From the NCBI RefSeq assembly GCF_022921055.1, contig NZ_CP095061.1:3201501-3265500 (forward strand): a stretch of DNA of 64,000 nucleotides. The letters run 5' to 3'. Shown one piece after another: positions 35,264-46,300 of this stretch. Below the pieces are notes generated by a model. It searched no databases. It saw only the letters and a program-made list of their open reading frames with translations, and was not told the DNA's origin. Source of the DNA: Hymenobacter volaticus (lineage in GTDB: Bacteria; Bacteroidota; Bacteroidia; Cytophagales; Hymenobacteraceae). The position numbers were made by a program, and so were the translations under genes. Positions within the stretch are counted from its first letter, which is position 1. Each line of letters begins with the position of its first letter.

Positions 35264-36109
35264 ATGACAACGCCCACCGTTTGGTTTATCACCGGAGCCT
35301 CCAAGGGATTAGGCTTAACCCTAGCCAAGCAGTTGCTAGCCTCTGGCCACCATGTAGCCGCCACTTCCCGCACTATCCAAGCCCTTACCGATGCCGTAGG
35401 GGAAGCTTCCTCCGACCGTTTTCTGCCGCTGAAAATGGACCTATCCGATGAGGAAAGCGTGCAACAAGCCATCGACGCCACAGTAAAGCAGTTCGGCCGC
35501 CTCGATGTAGTGGTCAACAATGCAGGCTACTTGCAATTCGGCACGTTGGAAGAGTTGACCGATGCGGAAGTCCGCCGCACCTTCGATGTGAACGTGTTTG
35601 GTACGCTGAATGTCATTCGCCATGTGATGCCGCAACTGCGTCGGCAGAAAGCCGGGCACATTTTCAATATTGCTTCCGTTGCGGGCTATTTCGGCGAATT
35701 CCCCGGCAGCGGCAGCTATACCGGGGTGAAATTTGCCGTGGCAGGCTTGTCGGAGGCCTTAGCAGCTGAGGTCAAACCCTTCGGCATTCACGTTACGGTG
35801 GTGTATCCGGGCACTTTTCGGACCAATTTCCTGGCTGACAGTTCCTTAATGATGCCAGCCCAGCCAATAGCCGACTACACGGAAGTGCGCGCCGCCGAAA
35901 ACCAGTGGTCGGCCTACGACGGCCAACAGCCCGGCGACCCGGAAAAAGCCATGGCCGTGCTAGTGGAAGTGGCGGCCTCAGCTACCCCGCCCCTGCACCT
36001 TTTCTTGGGCCCAGATGCCTACGAGGTAGCTAGCAAGAAAGAAGCTGAAGTTCAAAAGCAGCGGGAAGCCTGGCAAGCAACGGCTACTGCCACCAACTTC
36101 CCGGCCTAG
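35264..36109 (+). CDS. Short-chain dehydrogenase/reductase (SDR)
   Basis: 281 residues, a classical SDR. The cofactor motif TGASKGLG near the N-terminus, NNAG, the catalytic triad (Ser in IASVAGYFG, then Tyr and Lys in SYTGVKFAV), and PGTFRTNF are all present. In the first beta strand region the residues (SRTIQAL) favour NADP. The substrate is unknown. It follows the AraC-type regulator on the same strand and ends beside a bidirectional terminator (36177-36209), shared with the convergent SBBP gene. Confidence 0.93.
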   Translation: MTTPTVWFITGASKGLGLTLAKQLLASGHHVAATSRTIQALTDAVGEASSDRFLPLKMDLSDEESVQQAIDATVKQFGRLDVVVNNAGYLQFGTLEELTDAEVRRTFDVNVFGTLNVIRHVMPQLRRQKAGHIFNIASVAGYFGEFPGSGSYTGVKFAVAGLSEALAAEVKPFGIHVTVVYPGTFRTNFLADSSLMMPAQPIADYTEVRAAENQWSAYDGQQPGDPEKAMAVLVEVAASATPPLHLFLGPDAYEVASKKEAEVQKQREAWQATATATNFPA

Positions 36110-36176
36110 ACACAGCGCTAGAACCCAACAAGTTTTTCTTTAGCAGCCTCAACTAACGAACACTGGCTTACACAAA

Positions 36177-36209
36177 AAAGCGTCCCTAAACTAAGTTCAG
36201 GGACGCTTT
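36177..36209. terminator. Bidirectional terminator
   Basis: 11-bp stem AAAGCGTCCCT with AGGGACGCTTT (36177-36187 with 36199-36209). Serves the SDR gene (+) and SBBP gene 1 (-). Confidence 0.85.
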
Positions 36210-36232
36210 GTGCTGTTTAATACCGCTGAGCC

Positions 36233-39200
36233 TTAACGAGTAACAAGCAAGCGCACCGTTTCGCGCTGGCCATTGACGAGCAACGAGCAGGTGTACAAGC
36301 CCGCCGCTAGTTTCACGCTGTTGAGTGCCACCTCGTAGTGCTGCCCCTTGTGCACAGTACCCTCGTAGAGGCTAGCTACCTGCTGGCCGAGTTGGTTGTA
36401 GACCCGTACCTGCGCTAGCCCATCGAGCACCGGCCGGAAACTAACAGTAGTTGGCCCCGCACTTGGGTTGGGGTACACGGCTAGTTCCTGCAACCGCCCG
36501 CTTGCAGCTGCTACAGCCAAGGGCGCACTGCTGGCTTTAACCGGAGCTGCGCTTGCCAGCGCTGTCGGCCCTGAGAGGACACTAACCCGGCTGTATTTGA
36601 GCGTGGCATAGTCGTAGCTCGTGCCACTGCCGAGCGAGAAGCCGGTTACGTACACATTGTTGGCGCCATCTACGTTTATCGCCGCCGCTTCATCGTAACT
36701 GTTGCCCGACCCATTGTAGCGCGCTTCCCACAGCAACTGGCTCGTGGTCGTGTTTGGGTTGGGGCTGAATGCATATTCAATCGTCGCGTAGTCATCGGTG
36801 GCGGCGCTGTTGTACGACAAGCCCGTGACATACACGTTGCCCGCCGCGTTGACGGCGACGGCCTTGGCCTCGTCGTAACTGTTGGCGGGTCCATCGTAGC
36901 GGTTATTCCAAACGACTTGACCATTACTGGCGTAGCGTACGGTGCTGTAGTCAGCGCTGCGGCCGCCATACGAGGTACCCGCTACCACTACGTCGCCCTG
37001 GCTGGTTACGGCCACGTCAGCCGCTACATCGTCCCCATTGGCAGGGTCATTATACCGGCTCACCCAGGCCTGCAAGCCGCTCAATGTTTGGTACCGGATA
37101 GTTGCAAAGTCGTAGCCCGTGCTCGTGCCACCGTAGGAGGTGCCCGTCACGGCGACACTGTTAAGCGGGCCAGCAAGCACTATCTTGGTCGCCTCGTCAT
37201 AGCCGTCGCCAGTGCCATTATAAATTTCTTCCCACTCCTGCTGGCCATCGGCTCCAGCGTACCTGAGAGTGGCATAGTCGCTTTGCGAATCGGTGTAGGT
37301 CGTGCCGGTCACGTACACGTTGCCCTCGCTGTCTAGCGTTAGGTCGGCAGCCAGATCGAAGCTATTGGACGGCCCGTTGTAGCGGGTGGCCCATACCTGC
37401 TGGCCAGTGGACGCGTATTTGATGGTCGCATAGTCGTAGCGGCTGGCACTGCCATTGTCCGAGGAGCCCGTTACGTACACGTTGCCGGCCGCGTCTACCT
37501 TTACCTTGGCGGCTAGGTCATAGCCACTAGCGGGGCCATTGTAGCGGGCCACCCACAGCTGCTGACCCGTAGGCGAATATTTCACCGTCGCATAGTCGCT
37601 CTCGGTAGCACTGTAGCTCGTGCCCGAGACGTACACGTTGCCGGCCTCATCCACTACTACATTGGTGGGCAGATCCTCGTTGTCGGCGGGGCCGTTGTAG
37701 CGCGCTTGCCACAGTTGCTGACCGGTTGCATTATACTTGACGGTGGCGTAGTCGTAGTTGCGTCCGTTGTAGGCATAGCCCGTCACGTACACGTTGCCAG
37801 CGGTGTCACTGACCACGTCTTTGGCCACTTCGGCGCTATTGCCTGCGCCTGTGAAGCGCGCCTCCCACGCTTGCTGCACTTTAAACTGAGCGTACCTGAC
37901 GGTGGTGAAGTTGCCAGTGAATACGCCGCTGAAAAGAGACGTTCCAGTTACGTAGACGTTGCCGGTCAAATCTACGGCGAGATCTTCTACTTCGTCGATG
38001 CCATTGCGAGGACCGCCCATACTGTTGTATTGAATGTCCCATACCTGCTGCCCAGTGGCTCCATTGTACTTCACGGTAAGATAGTCGGTGGGAACACTAA
38101 GCAGCGGCTGCGTATTTCCGGTCACGTACACATTGCCGGCCGCATCCAAAACCAAACGCCGAACCACGTCTTGACTGATTCCGGGAATGTCAGAACCAGC
38201 ACCGTTATAGATGGCTTCCCAGAGCTGCTGACCACTGGTTGAAAACTTCACCGTGGCGTAGTCGGAAGTACTGTTGCTGCTGCGGTAGGTGTTGCCGGTG
38301 ATGTACACGTTGCCCGCCGCATCCACGGCCGCGCTTACCATCTCGTCTTGGCCATTGTTGGCGCTGTTGTAGCGCGCCTCCCACAGTTGCTGGCCCGTAG
38401 CTCCGTCGTACTTGCGCGCTACGTAATCAGCGTTGCTGGTGCCCCGGTCCACGCCCCCTACCACGTACACCTGGCCAGCCGCGTCCAGATATATAGCTCC
38501 TGCTGGTGCAGGCGTAGTCCAGATTTGCTGCCCGCTGGCTGTGTATTTGGTGATGCCGCTGCTCCTACTCACGTAGAGGTTATCAGTCGCGTCGAGCGCT
38601 AGATCCCCGCCCGCCGCCGTCCAGAGCTGCTGCCCGTCGGGTGAGTACTTGACCGTGGTAGTGCCTTCCACATATACGTTACCGGCTTTGTCAAGTACCA
38701 ATTCGGCTGTCCGATCATTGCTGTCATTTGGCCCGCTGTAAGCGGCCACCCAGAGCTGCTGGCCGCTCGCCGAATACTTGATCGTAGCATAGTTGGCGGT
38801 GGTCGCCGCATCAGTGAACGTGTAGCCGGTCACGTAGACGTTGCCCGTAGCATCCACCTTTACATCCGTAGGCCGGTTACTGCCCGATCTTGGCGCCACA
38901 TTGTATCGGGCTACCCACAACTGCTGACCGCTCGCCGAATATTTGATGGTAATAAAGTCATCACCTGGGGCCAATTCAGTGCGAGTCCCATAACCAATTA
39001 CATAGAAGTTGCCGGCGGCATCTACGGTCACCCCGGCGGCCCGGTCAATTTGGCTGCGGGGTCCTCGATAAGTGAACACGCCTTCTTGAATTACCCTTTC
39101 GTTTGCCAGAGTCGACTCTTGCGTTCTGCGCACTGGGGCTGGGATGGAGAGCTGCGACACCGATTTGGTTTGAGGGCGTTGATGGAGCCGGGTGGCTTGG

Positions 39201-39406
39201 GCTGCTCCGCCCGCTGCCTTAACGGCGAGCAACGCCTGGGGCAGAGCCGGTGCGCCAGGGGGCAATGCTTGCACTCGGGATAGAACCGGAATTGACCGCT
39301 GTGCTTGGGCAGTCGGAGTGGCTGGGGTGGTTTGCGCATGGGTAACGGGCACTTGGACCAGCAACCCGGATGCTAATGGCAGCAAACGCGTAAAAAAGTA
39401 GTTCAT
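36233..39406 (-). CDS. T9SS-exported SBBP beta-propeller protein 1
   Basis: 1057 residues: signal peptide (MNYFFTRLLPLASGLLVQVPVTHAQ), a variable Pro/Ala-rich linker to about residue 110, sixteen SBBP-type repeats of roughly 50 residues (pattern VDaaGNVYVTGxSYnG...DYATvKYsxxGqQLWxxRYNG), and a type-A T9SS sorting domain (ELAVYPNPSAGP...LLVTR, last 80 residues). It is expected to be carried across the outer membrane by the type IX system and to be anchored or released. Repeats 3-5 are degenerate. Between repeats 8 and 9 the usual GQQLW is replaced by QFKVQQAW. Belongs to subfamily I with proteins 5 and 6. Function unknown; the propeller suggests ligand or surface binding. Confidence 0.9.
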   Translation of the reverse strand: MNYFFTRLLPLASGLLVQVPVTHAQTTPATPTAQAQRSIPVLSRVQALPPGAPALPQALLAVKAAGGAAQATRLHQRPQTKSVSQLSIPAPVRRTQESTLANERVIQEGVFTYRGPRSQIDRAAGVTVDAAGNFYVIGYGTRTELAPGDDFITIKYSASGQQLWVARYNVAPRSGSNRPTDVKVDATGNVYVTGYTFTDAATTANYATIKYSASGQQLWVAAYSGPNDSNDRTAELVLDKAGNVYVEGTTTVKYSPDGQQLWTAAGGDLALDATDNLYVSRSSGITKYTASGQQIWTTPAPAGAIYLDAAGQVYVVGGVDRGTSNADYVARKYDGATGQQLWEARYNSANNGQDEMVSAAVDAAGNVYITGNTYRSSNSTSDYATVKFSTSGQQLWEAIYNGAGSDIPGISQDVVRRLVLDAAGNVYVTGNTQPLLSVPTDYLTVKYNGATGQQVWDIQYNSMGGPRNGIDEVEDLAVDLTGNVYVTGTSLFSGVFTGNFTTVRYAQFKVQQAWEARFTGAGNSAEVAKDVVSDTAGNVYVTGYAYNGRNYDYATVKYNATGQQLWQARYNGPADNEDLPTNVVVDEAGNVYVSGTSYSATESDYATVKYSPTGQQLWVARYNGPASGYDLAAKVKVDAAGNVYVTGSSDNGSASRYDYATIKYASTGQQVWATRYNGPSNSFDLAADLTLDSEGNVYVTGTTYTDSQSDYATLRYAGADGQQEWEEIYNGTGDGYDEATKIVLAGPLNSVAVTGTSYGGTSTGYDFATIRYQTLSGLQAWVSRYNDPANGDDVAADVAVTSQGDVVVAGTSYGGRSADYSTVRYASNGQVVWNNRYDGPANSYDEAKAVAVNAAGNVYVTGLSYNSAATDDYATIEYAFSPNPNTTTSQLLWEARYNGSGNSYDEAAAINVDGANNVYVTGFSLGSGTSYDYATLKYSRVSVLSGPTALASAAPVKASSAPLAVAAASGRLQELAVYPNPSAGPTTVSFRPVLDGLAQVRVYNQLGQQVASLYEGTVHKGQHYEVALNSVKLAAGLYTCSLLVNGQRETVRLLVTR

Positions 39407-39764
39407 GCAGTAAGGGGTAAAAATTGGGGTATATAAGTGGAAAAGGACAAGTTCTAATTACATGGAGCATCATAAAAGGAGGGTGATTCCTATTTAGATA
39501 CTGTTTTTCTAGACATTTGACCTAGCGCGCTCATAACAAGCTATTTGCCTGCATCTACCAGCACTTAATTCAGGGTAAAATATCAAGTAATAATGAGGAA
39601 AATACCATACATAATTCGGGGTGATTCACTTGTATGTACACTGATCTAAAGAAGCACTTCACTTACTTTATCCATATCTACACTTCTAGCTGCTAGCACA
39701 AAAAAGGTGCCTCCAGAAATGTCTGAAGGCACCTTTGGCACTTGGCACGAATGTCTTGCTGGTT
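39407..39764. other. Intergenic between SBBP genes 1 and 2
   Basis: 358 bp, A/T-rich, no gene seen. It contains the terminator of gene 2 (39703-39736) and must hold the gene 1 promoter. I see no well-matched TAnnTTTG element. Confidence 0.5.
39703..39736 (-). terminator. Terminator of SBBP gene 2
   Basis: 10-bp stem AAAGGTGCCT with AGGCACCTTT (39703-39712 with 39727-39736). The A-run on the left gives a U-tract on the minus strand. Confidence 0.8.
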
Positions 39765-42700
39765 TTACCGCGCGACTAGTACTCGCACCGTTTCGCGCTG
39801 GCCGCCCACGAGCAAGGAGCAGGTGTACAAGCCCGGGGCGAGCTTGTGGCTGTGGAGTGGCAGCTCGTAGTGCTGGCCCTTGCGCACGGTGCCCTCGTAG
39901 AGGCTGGCTACTTGCTGGCCTAGCTGGTTGTAGACCGCTACCTGCGCCGGCCCATCGAGCATCGGCCGGAAGCTCACTGCCGCTTGGCCGGCAGCCGGGT
40001 TGGGGTATACGGCTAGTTCTTGCAGGCTCTTGGTTGAGGCCGCTAGCGCTGGGCGGGTGGCCGCTACCAGGGCCGTCGGCGCCGAAGTGTTGGTTTGGGC
40101 GTATTTGATGGTAGCAAAATCGTCTCGGTACACAATGCTGAGGCCGTTGTAAGACGAACCAGTCACAAGCACATTACCAGCGGCGTCCAAGGCGATGCTT
40201 GAGGCCAGATCGGTGCCGTTGGCGGGGCCGTTGTAACGAGCTTCCCACAGTTGCTGACCACTAGTACCATCGTACTTGAGGGTGGCATAATCGGCTTTGG
40301 TGGTAAGAGGACTTGTATCAAGGTTACTGATAGAGGAGCCCGTTACGAACACATTGCCGGCCGCGTCCATGGTTATATCGGTTGCCAGATCTTCCCCGTT
40401 GCCCGTTCCGTTGTAGCGAGTCAACCAAAGCTGCTGACCATCAGCTGACGCATACTTGAGGGTACCGTAGTCGATCTGGCCGTTGTTATCATAGAAGTTA
40501 CCCGTTACGGCCACGTTGCCGGCGGCGTCCATGGCCACGGCTGTTGCGCCGTGCTGCTGACTTGCAGAGCCAAATCTATCGGAGCGCGCTACCCACAGCT
40601 GCTGGCCGCTCGCCGAGTACTTAACCGTAGCGTAGGCGCTTTGGCCGGCGCTGGTGTAGGAACGACCCGTTACGGCCACATTACCCTCTGGATCTAGAGC
40701 CAGATCGGCCGGCACTTCCTGGCTGTTTCTGGCACCCGTGCCGTTGTAGGTTTTTACCCACAATTGCTCGCCGCTGGTTGAATATTTGAGCGTAAGGAAG
40801 TCGTAGTTAGTGGCGGCGAGGTCGCCATCACTGAAGCCGGTTACATACACATTGCCGACGGCGTCTACGGCCAAGGCCGAGGGCACATCATCTTCGTCCC
40901 CATTCAAGAAATAGGTCCTTATCCAGAGCGGCTGGCCGCTGTCCCCGCTGTACTTGATGGTCGTATAATCGGATCTGGCACCAAATTCCTTGGAATATCC
41001 TGTTACATACACATTGCCCACGGCATCCATGCCTACATCGGCTACGCCATCACTGCCATTCCCAATTCCATTGTAGGTTTTCACCCACAGTTGCTGGCCG
41101 GTGGCCCCATTGTACTTGATGGTAAGATAGTCGCTGCTGAAAGCAAAGTTGATAAGGGCTCTACCCGCTACCGACACGTTACCAACGGCATCCACGGCGA
41201 TATGAGGTGGATTATCAACCGAAGCCTGCGTGGCGTAGCGTGCTTGCCACAGCTGTTGACCGCTAGCCGAGTACTTGACGGTGACGATGTCCCAAGCGAA
41301 GCCATATGGGGTACTAAGAACGTTAATGTTATTAAGCGAAACGCCCGTTACATACACGTTTCCCTGGGCATCCACGGCCATGTCGGAGGCCTGACAATCG
41401 TTGCGGGTAGTTTCAGGTCCCGACGGATACGAGACCCGCTGGCCGCTACTTGAGTAGGTGGGCGTATAGAAGTCGGAGTTATTGCTGCTTGGGTTTACCG
41501 TTCCTGTAACGGTTACTTCTCCATTGGTCTTGATAAAAACAGCTGTAGCTGCCTCGTCGCCGCCCGAGACCCCACCAGAGCGGGCGCGCCACAACGTTTG
41601 TCCGTTGGCGGCATACTTGATGGTGGCGTACTCACTCAGGCCGCTACTGTTGAAGGAGCGCCCTGTTACGGCTACGTTGCCGGCCGCATCTACGGCCACG
41701 TCTTTGGCTTCGTCGTAGCTGCTAGCGGACCCGTTGTAGAGGTTTTCCCACTGCTTCAAGCCGTTGGGCGCGTACTTGAGCGTCACGTAATCCCAGTTGT
41801 CGCCGCCGGTGTTGGCATAGCCCGTCACTAGCACGTTGCCGAACTGGTCGGCCGCCACTGCCGTGGCCTCGTCGTAGCTGTTGCCGGCCCCACTGTAGCG
41901 ACTGGCCCAGAGCTGCTGGCCGCTGGTGGCGTAGCGCACGGTGGCATAGTCGTAGTTGCCGGTGCCGTCGTCGCTGGTACCCGTCACGGCCACGTTGCCG
42001 GCCGCATCCACGACCATATCGCGCGCCAGGTCATAGCCGCTGGCCGGGCCGTTATAGCGCGCTTCCCACTGCTGCTGGCCGCTGGTCGAGTACTTGAGGG
42101 TGAGGTAGTCGCCTTGGTTGCCGGAGTAGGCATTGCCCGTTACGTACACGTTGCCACTGCCGTCGAGGGCCAGTGTGGTGGGTAGCTCGTCGCTGTTGCC
42201 GCTGCCGTTGTAGCGGGTTTCCCACTGCTGCTGACCGGTGGCAGAGTACTTCAGCGTCACGTAGTCGTAGCTGGTGGTGGGGCCGTTGTAAGAAGCCCCC
42301 GTCACGAGTACGTTGCCGGCCGCATCCACGGCCACGCTAGCGGCTAGGTCGTCGCTGTTGGCCGGACCGTTGTAGCGAGTTACCCACTGTTGTTGGCCGG
42401 TGCTGGAGTATCTGATGGTGGTGTAGTCCCAAGTAGTGCCATTATAGGAGCTTCCGGTCACGGATACACCGCCGGTTGGGCTCAAGGTTATAGCCGACGG
42501 CACATCATCTTTGTTGGCCGGCCCGTTGTAGCGCCTTTCCCAGTCCACAGTGGCAGTGGGCGAGTACTTGATAATCACATAGTCATAGCCTGTATCCTTA
42601 CCCAAAGAGTAGCCGGTTACATACACATTGCCGGCCGCATCCACGGCCATGGCCTTGGTTCCGTCGAAACTGCTGGGCCCCGTAAATCGGCTCACCCATT

Positions 42701-43004
42701 CTTCGCTCACGGGTCCGGAGGCAAGAGTCTTGGCTCCAGTAGTTACGCCTGCTACTTGCTTAATCGAGCGAGTCAGTGAACGTGTTGGCACCGCAGCGTT
42801 TTTTTCACTTAGGGAGGTACCGCCAGGCAAGGCATGTCGTAGGGCCGGAGTACCGGGCGGCAGCAACAAGTCCTGTATCGGGGTCGGAAGAAGCTTCTTG
42901 GCTCTGCCCGCAACTTGAAGTTGATGGGTCTGTGCCTGCGTAGCAGGCACACAAAGGAGCAAGCCTGCTGCTATAGGCAGCAAACGAGTAAATGCTTGTT
43001 TCAT
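39765..43004 (-). CDS. T9SS-exported SBBP beta-propeller protein 2
   Basis: 1079 residues with the same plan as protein 1: signal peptide MKQAFTRLLPIAAGLLLCVPATQAQ, linker, sixteen SBBP repeats, and T9SS sorting domain ending VRVLVAR. Subfamily II, closest to proteins 3 and 4: repeats 3-7 (for example ALDGSGNVYVTGNAYSGNQG) and the sorting domain are nearly identical in all three. Between repeats 8 and 9 the blade signature is lost (SSSGQRVSYPSGPETTRNDC), which is the only Cys outside the signal peptide seen at this point in the family. Confidence 0.9.
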   Translation of the reverse strand: MKQAFTRLLPIAAGLLLCVPATQAQTHQLQVAGRAKKLLPTPIQDLLLPPGTPALRHALPGGTSLSEKNAAVPTRSLTRSIKQVAGVTTGAKTLASGPVSEEWVSRFTGPSSFDGTKAMAVDAAGNVYVTGYSLGKDTGYDYVIIKYSPTATVDWERRYNGPANKDDVPSAITLSPTGGVSVTGSSYNGTTWDYTTIRYSSTGQQQWVTRYNGPANSDDLAASVAVDAAGNVLVTGASYNGPTTSYDYVTLKYSATGQQQWETRYNGSGNSDELPTTLALDGSGNVYVTGNAYSGNQGDYLTLKYSTSGQQQWEARYNGPASGYDLARDMVVDAAGNVAVTGTSDDGTGNYDYATVRYATSGQQLWASRYSGAGNSYDEATAVAADQFGNVLVTGYANTGGDNWDYVTLKYAPNGLKQWENLYNGSASSYDEAKDVAVDAAGNVAVTGRSFNSSGLSEYATIKYAANGQTLWRARSGGVSGGDEAATAVFIKTNGEVTVTGTVNPSSNNSDFYTPTYSSSGQRVSYPSGPETTRNDCQASDMAVDAQGNVYVTGVSLNNINVLSTPYGFAWDIVTVKYSASGQQLWQARYATQASVDNPPHIAVDAVGNVSVAGRALINFAFSSDYLTIKYNGATGQQLWVKTYNGIGNGSDGVADVGMDAVGNVYVTGYSKEFGARSDYTTIKYSGDSGQPLWIRTYFLNGDEDDVPSALAVDAVGNVYVTGFSDGDLAATNYDFLTLKYSTSGEQLWVKTYNGTGARNSQEVPADLALDPEGNVAVTGRSYTSAGQSAYATVKYSASGQQLWVARSDRFGSASQQHGATAVAMDAAGNVAVTGNFYDNNGQIDYGTLKYASADGQQLWLTRYNGTGNGEDLATDITMDAAGNVFVTGSSISNLDTSPLTTKADYATLKYDGTSGQQLWEARYNGPANGTDLASSIALDAAGNVLVTGSSYNGLSIVYRDDFATIKYAQTNTSAPTALVAATRPALAASTKSLQELAVYPNPAAGQAAVSFRPMLDGPAQVAVYNQLGQQVASLYEGTVRKGQHYELPLHSHKLAPGLYTCSLLVGGQRETVRVLVAR

Positions 43005-43363
43005 AGGGCAAACGGTAAGGGAGAAGAAAATACAGGAAGTAACCTGTCTAGTAATTAGGAAAAGCTATAAGGACGTTGTCCTATTTAAGTAACGGGTATC
43101 ACGTACGCTCGACTTATGATTTAGGGTATCAACACCAACCAGCAACAACTCGCCGCCAGCTCCTAAAGAGGCCTGAAGTACTTGAAAAGAAATGGAAATA
43201 AATAAGGCATAATCATAAAGTAACTTCGCTATGTACCACGAATCAATACTCTATTTCCCTGGAATCACATGTCTTACTACGCAGAGGTCAACTCTTGGTA
43301 AACGAAAAGCGTCCTTGAAACAACTTCCAAGGACGCTTTTCAAAAACGAGGTGGTTAATTGCC
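43005..43363. other. Intergenic between SBBP genes 2 and 3
   Basis: 359 bp with no gene seen. Holds the terminator of gene 3 and the start region of gene 2. The minus strand just before the gene 2 ATG reads TACCGTTTGCCCT, weakly like a TAnnTTTG -7 element but too near the ATG to trust. Confidence 0.4.
43304..43341 (-). terminator. Terminator of SBBP gene 3
   Basis: 14-bp perfect stem (43304-43317 with 43328-43341), loop 10 nt, A-run to the left. Confidence 0.85.
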
Positions 43364-46300
43364 TCAATGAGTGACTAGTACCCGCACCGTTTCGCGCTGG
43401 CCGCCCACGAGCAAGGAACAGATGTACAAGCCCGGGGCGAGCTTGTGGCTGTGGAGTGGCAGCTCATAGTGCTGGCCTTTGCGCACTGCGCCTTCATAGA
43501 GGCTGGCTACTTGCTGGCCTAGCTGGTTGTAGACCGCTACCTGCGCCGGCCCATCGAGCATCGGCCGGAAGCTCACGGACGCTTGGCCGGCAGCCGGATT
43601 GGGGTATACGGCCAGTTCCTGCTGCATATTCCCCAACGCCGTTAGTGTGGCACGGGTGGTTAAAACGGCGGTTGAAGCGGTGCTGCTGGCTTGGGTGTAT
43701 TTGATGATCAGGTAATCGGGGTCGGTAGGGCTGGCCAGTGTGGTACCCGCCACAACCACACTGCCGGCCGCATCCACGACCACACGCACCGGCCGGTTGT
43801 TGTCGATGCTGGGGGTGTTGTCGCGGGTTTCCCACAGCACATGGCCGCTGGTTCCGGCATACTTGATGGTGTTGTAGTTGCTGGTGCCGTTAACCGATAC
43901 GCCAGTCACGTAGGCATCACCAGCACTATCAATAGCCATATCCACAGCCTGATCGGTTGTGTTGCCAGCTCCGCTGAACACCTGCCAGAGCCGTTGCCCC
44001 GTGGCTCCGTCGCACTTGGCTGTCACCCAAACCCCCTGGCTGGCATTACCATTGAGGTAGCCTGTGCCGGTCACCAACACATTACCGGCGGCATCTACGG
44101 CTATTGCAGTGCCATTGGAGAAGTATTGAGCGGTCCAGAGAAGTGTACCGCTCGACGAGTACTTGAGCGTGCTGGTACCCGTCACGTACACGTTGCCGAC
44201 GGCATCTACGGTTATAGCCGTGGGGTTGTCTTCGCGGACGGGGTCATCGTAGCGGGCCACCCACTGCACTTGGCCGCTCGGCGAGTACTTGATAGTGGTA
44301 GACTCTATCCTATTGAACTGCTCTGAATAAGAAATTCCAGTTACAAACACGTTGCCAGCCGCATCCAAGGTCAAGCTCGAGGGTATATCGTTGCGGGCAC
44401 TAACGTACCGCATTGCCCAGAGCTGCTCACCACTTGGCGAGTACTTAATGGTAGCGTAATCGAAACCCGTCGTGATACCCATAACGGAGGCGCCCGTCAC
44501 GTAGGCGTTGCCGGCCGCATCCACGACTAAGTCCGTCACTCGATTACCCCGATTGATAACTCCCGGAAAGTAACGCCTGACCCAGAGCTGTCGTCCGCTG
44601 GCACCATCGTATTTGATGGTAGTGTATTCGTTGTTGAAGCTGCCAGCTATATACACATTGCCGGCCGCGTCTACCTCCACGGCCAACAAATCAGCACTGA
44701 TAAACCCGAACGAATAGCGCGCCTCCCAAAGCTTCTGTCCAGTGGCTGCGTATTTGACCGTGGCGTAGGAGTTGCTGCCGCTACCTACAGGGGTAAGTCC
44801 CGTCACTACCACGTTGCCAACGGGGTCAACGGCCATATCCTTGGCTTGGGTTGCAGGGCTGGATGTTTGAGTGCCCGTGAATATGCTTACCCACATTTGC
44901 TCGCCAGTGGTAGCAGCGTACTTGAGGGTGGCATAATCGAAGTTGCGGCTGCCAGCAAACGAGGTGCCCGTCACGAGCACATTGCCGGCTGCATCCACGG
45001 CTAAGGCTGTTGCTTCGTCGTCGCCACGAGCGGGCCCGTTGTAACGAGCCTCCCATAGCTGCTGACCTACATTCGAGTACTTAAGCGTAACGTAGTCACT
45101 CTCGCCACTGCTGTTGTATGAGCGGCCCGCCACGGCTACGCTGCCGTTTGCGTCCACGGCAATGTCCTTAGCTTCGTCATAACCGTTGTCGGGGCCATTA
45201 TATTCTCTTAACCACACCCGCTGGCCGTTAGCACTGGCATAGAAGATGGTTACATAATTCCAGTTGTTGTTGCCGGTGTTGGCAAAACCGGTGACGGCCA
45301 CGTTGCCTGCTGCATCGAGGGCCACGCCAGTGGCTTCGTCGTAGCTGTTGCCCCCGCCGTTGTAGCGTGTAGCCCAGAGCTGCTGCCCGCTGGTCGAGTA
45401 GCGCACCGTGGCGTAGTCATAGCTGCTCCCGTTGTCGGAGGTGCCCGTCACGGCCACGTTGCCAGCGGCATCCACGGCCAAGTCGCGCGCTAGGTCGTAG
45501 CCGCTGGCCGGGCCATTGTAGCGGGCTTCCCACTGCGGCTGACCCGTGGTCGAGTACTTCAGCGTAAGATAGTCGCCCTGGTTGCCGGCGTAGGCGTTGC
45601 CCGTCACGTACACATTGCCGCTGCCGTCGAGGGCCAGTGTGGTGGGTAGCTCATCGCTGTTGCCGCTGCCGTTGTAGCGGGCCGTCCAGAGCTGTGCCCC
45701 AACCGACGAATATTTCACCGTTACATAATCGTAGCTGGTGGTGGGGCCGTTGTAGGAAGCACCCGTTACGAGTAAGTTGCCGGCCGCATCTACAGCCAGA
45801 CTTACTGCTAAGTCGTCGTTGTCGGCGGGGCCATTGTAGCGGGCCTCCCATAGCTGCTGGCCGTGGGCCGAGTACTTGAGCGTAGCGTAATCATAGCTGG
45901 TGCCATTGTAGGAGCTGCCGGTCACATACACATTGCCTGCTGAGTCTACAGCAATGGCTTTGGCCACATCGTCGCCATTGGCTGACCCGTTGTAGCGTCC
46001 CTCCCACTGTTTTACCCCCTCCGCGGAATACTTAATGGTGAGATAGTCGTAGCTGACAGCGTTGCTGGCGTCTTGGAATGAATAGCCGGTCACGTACACG
46101 TTGCCCGCGGCATCTACAGCAGTGCTCGTGGCCACGTCGTAGCTGTTGTCGGGTGTAGTGTAGCGTGCTACCCACTGCTCGCGCACCGGCCCCGAGGTGT
46201 GAGCTTGACTACCCCTTGCACCAAGGTTAACGGCTTGAGATAGATGAGGTTTTGTTGGAAGGGGCAACTGAGGTAGTTGCGCAGTAGGCTCCTTCCCCGT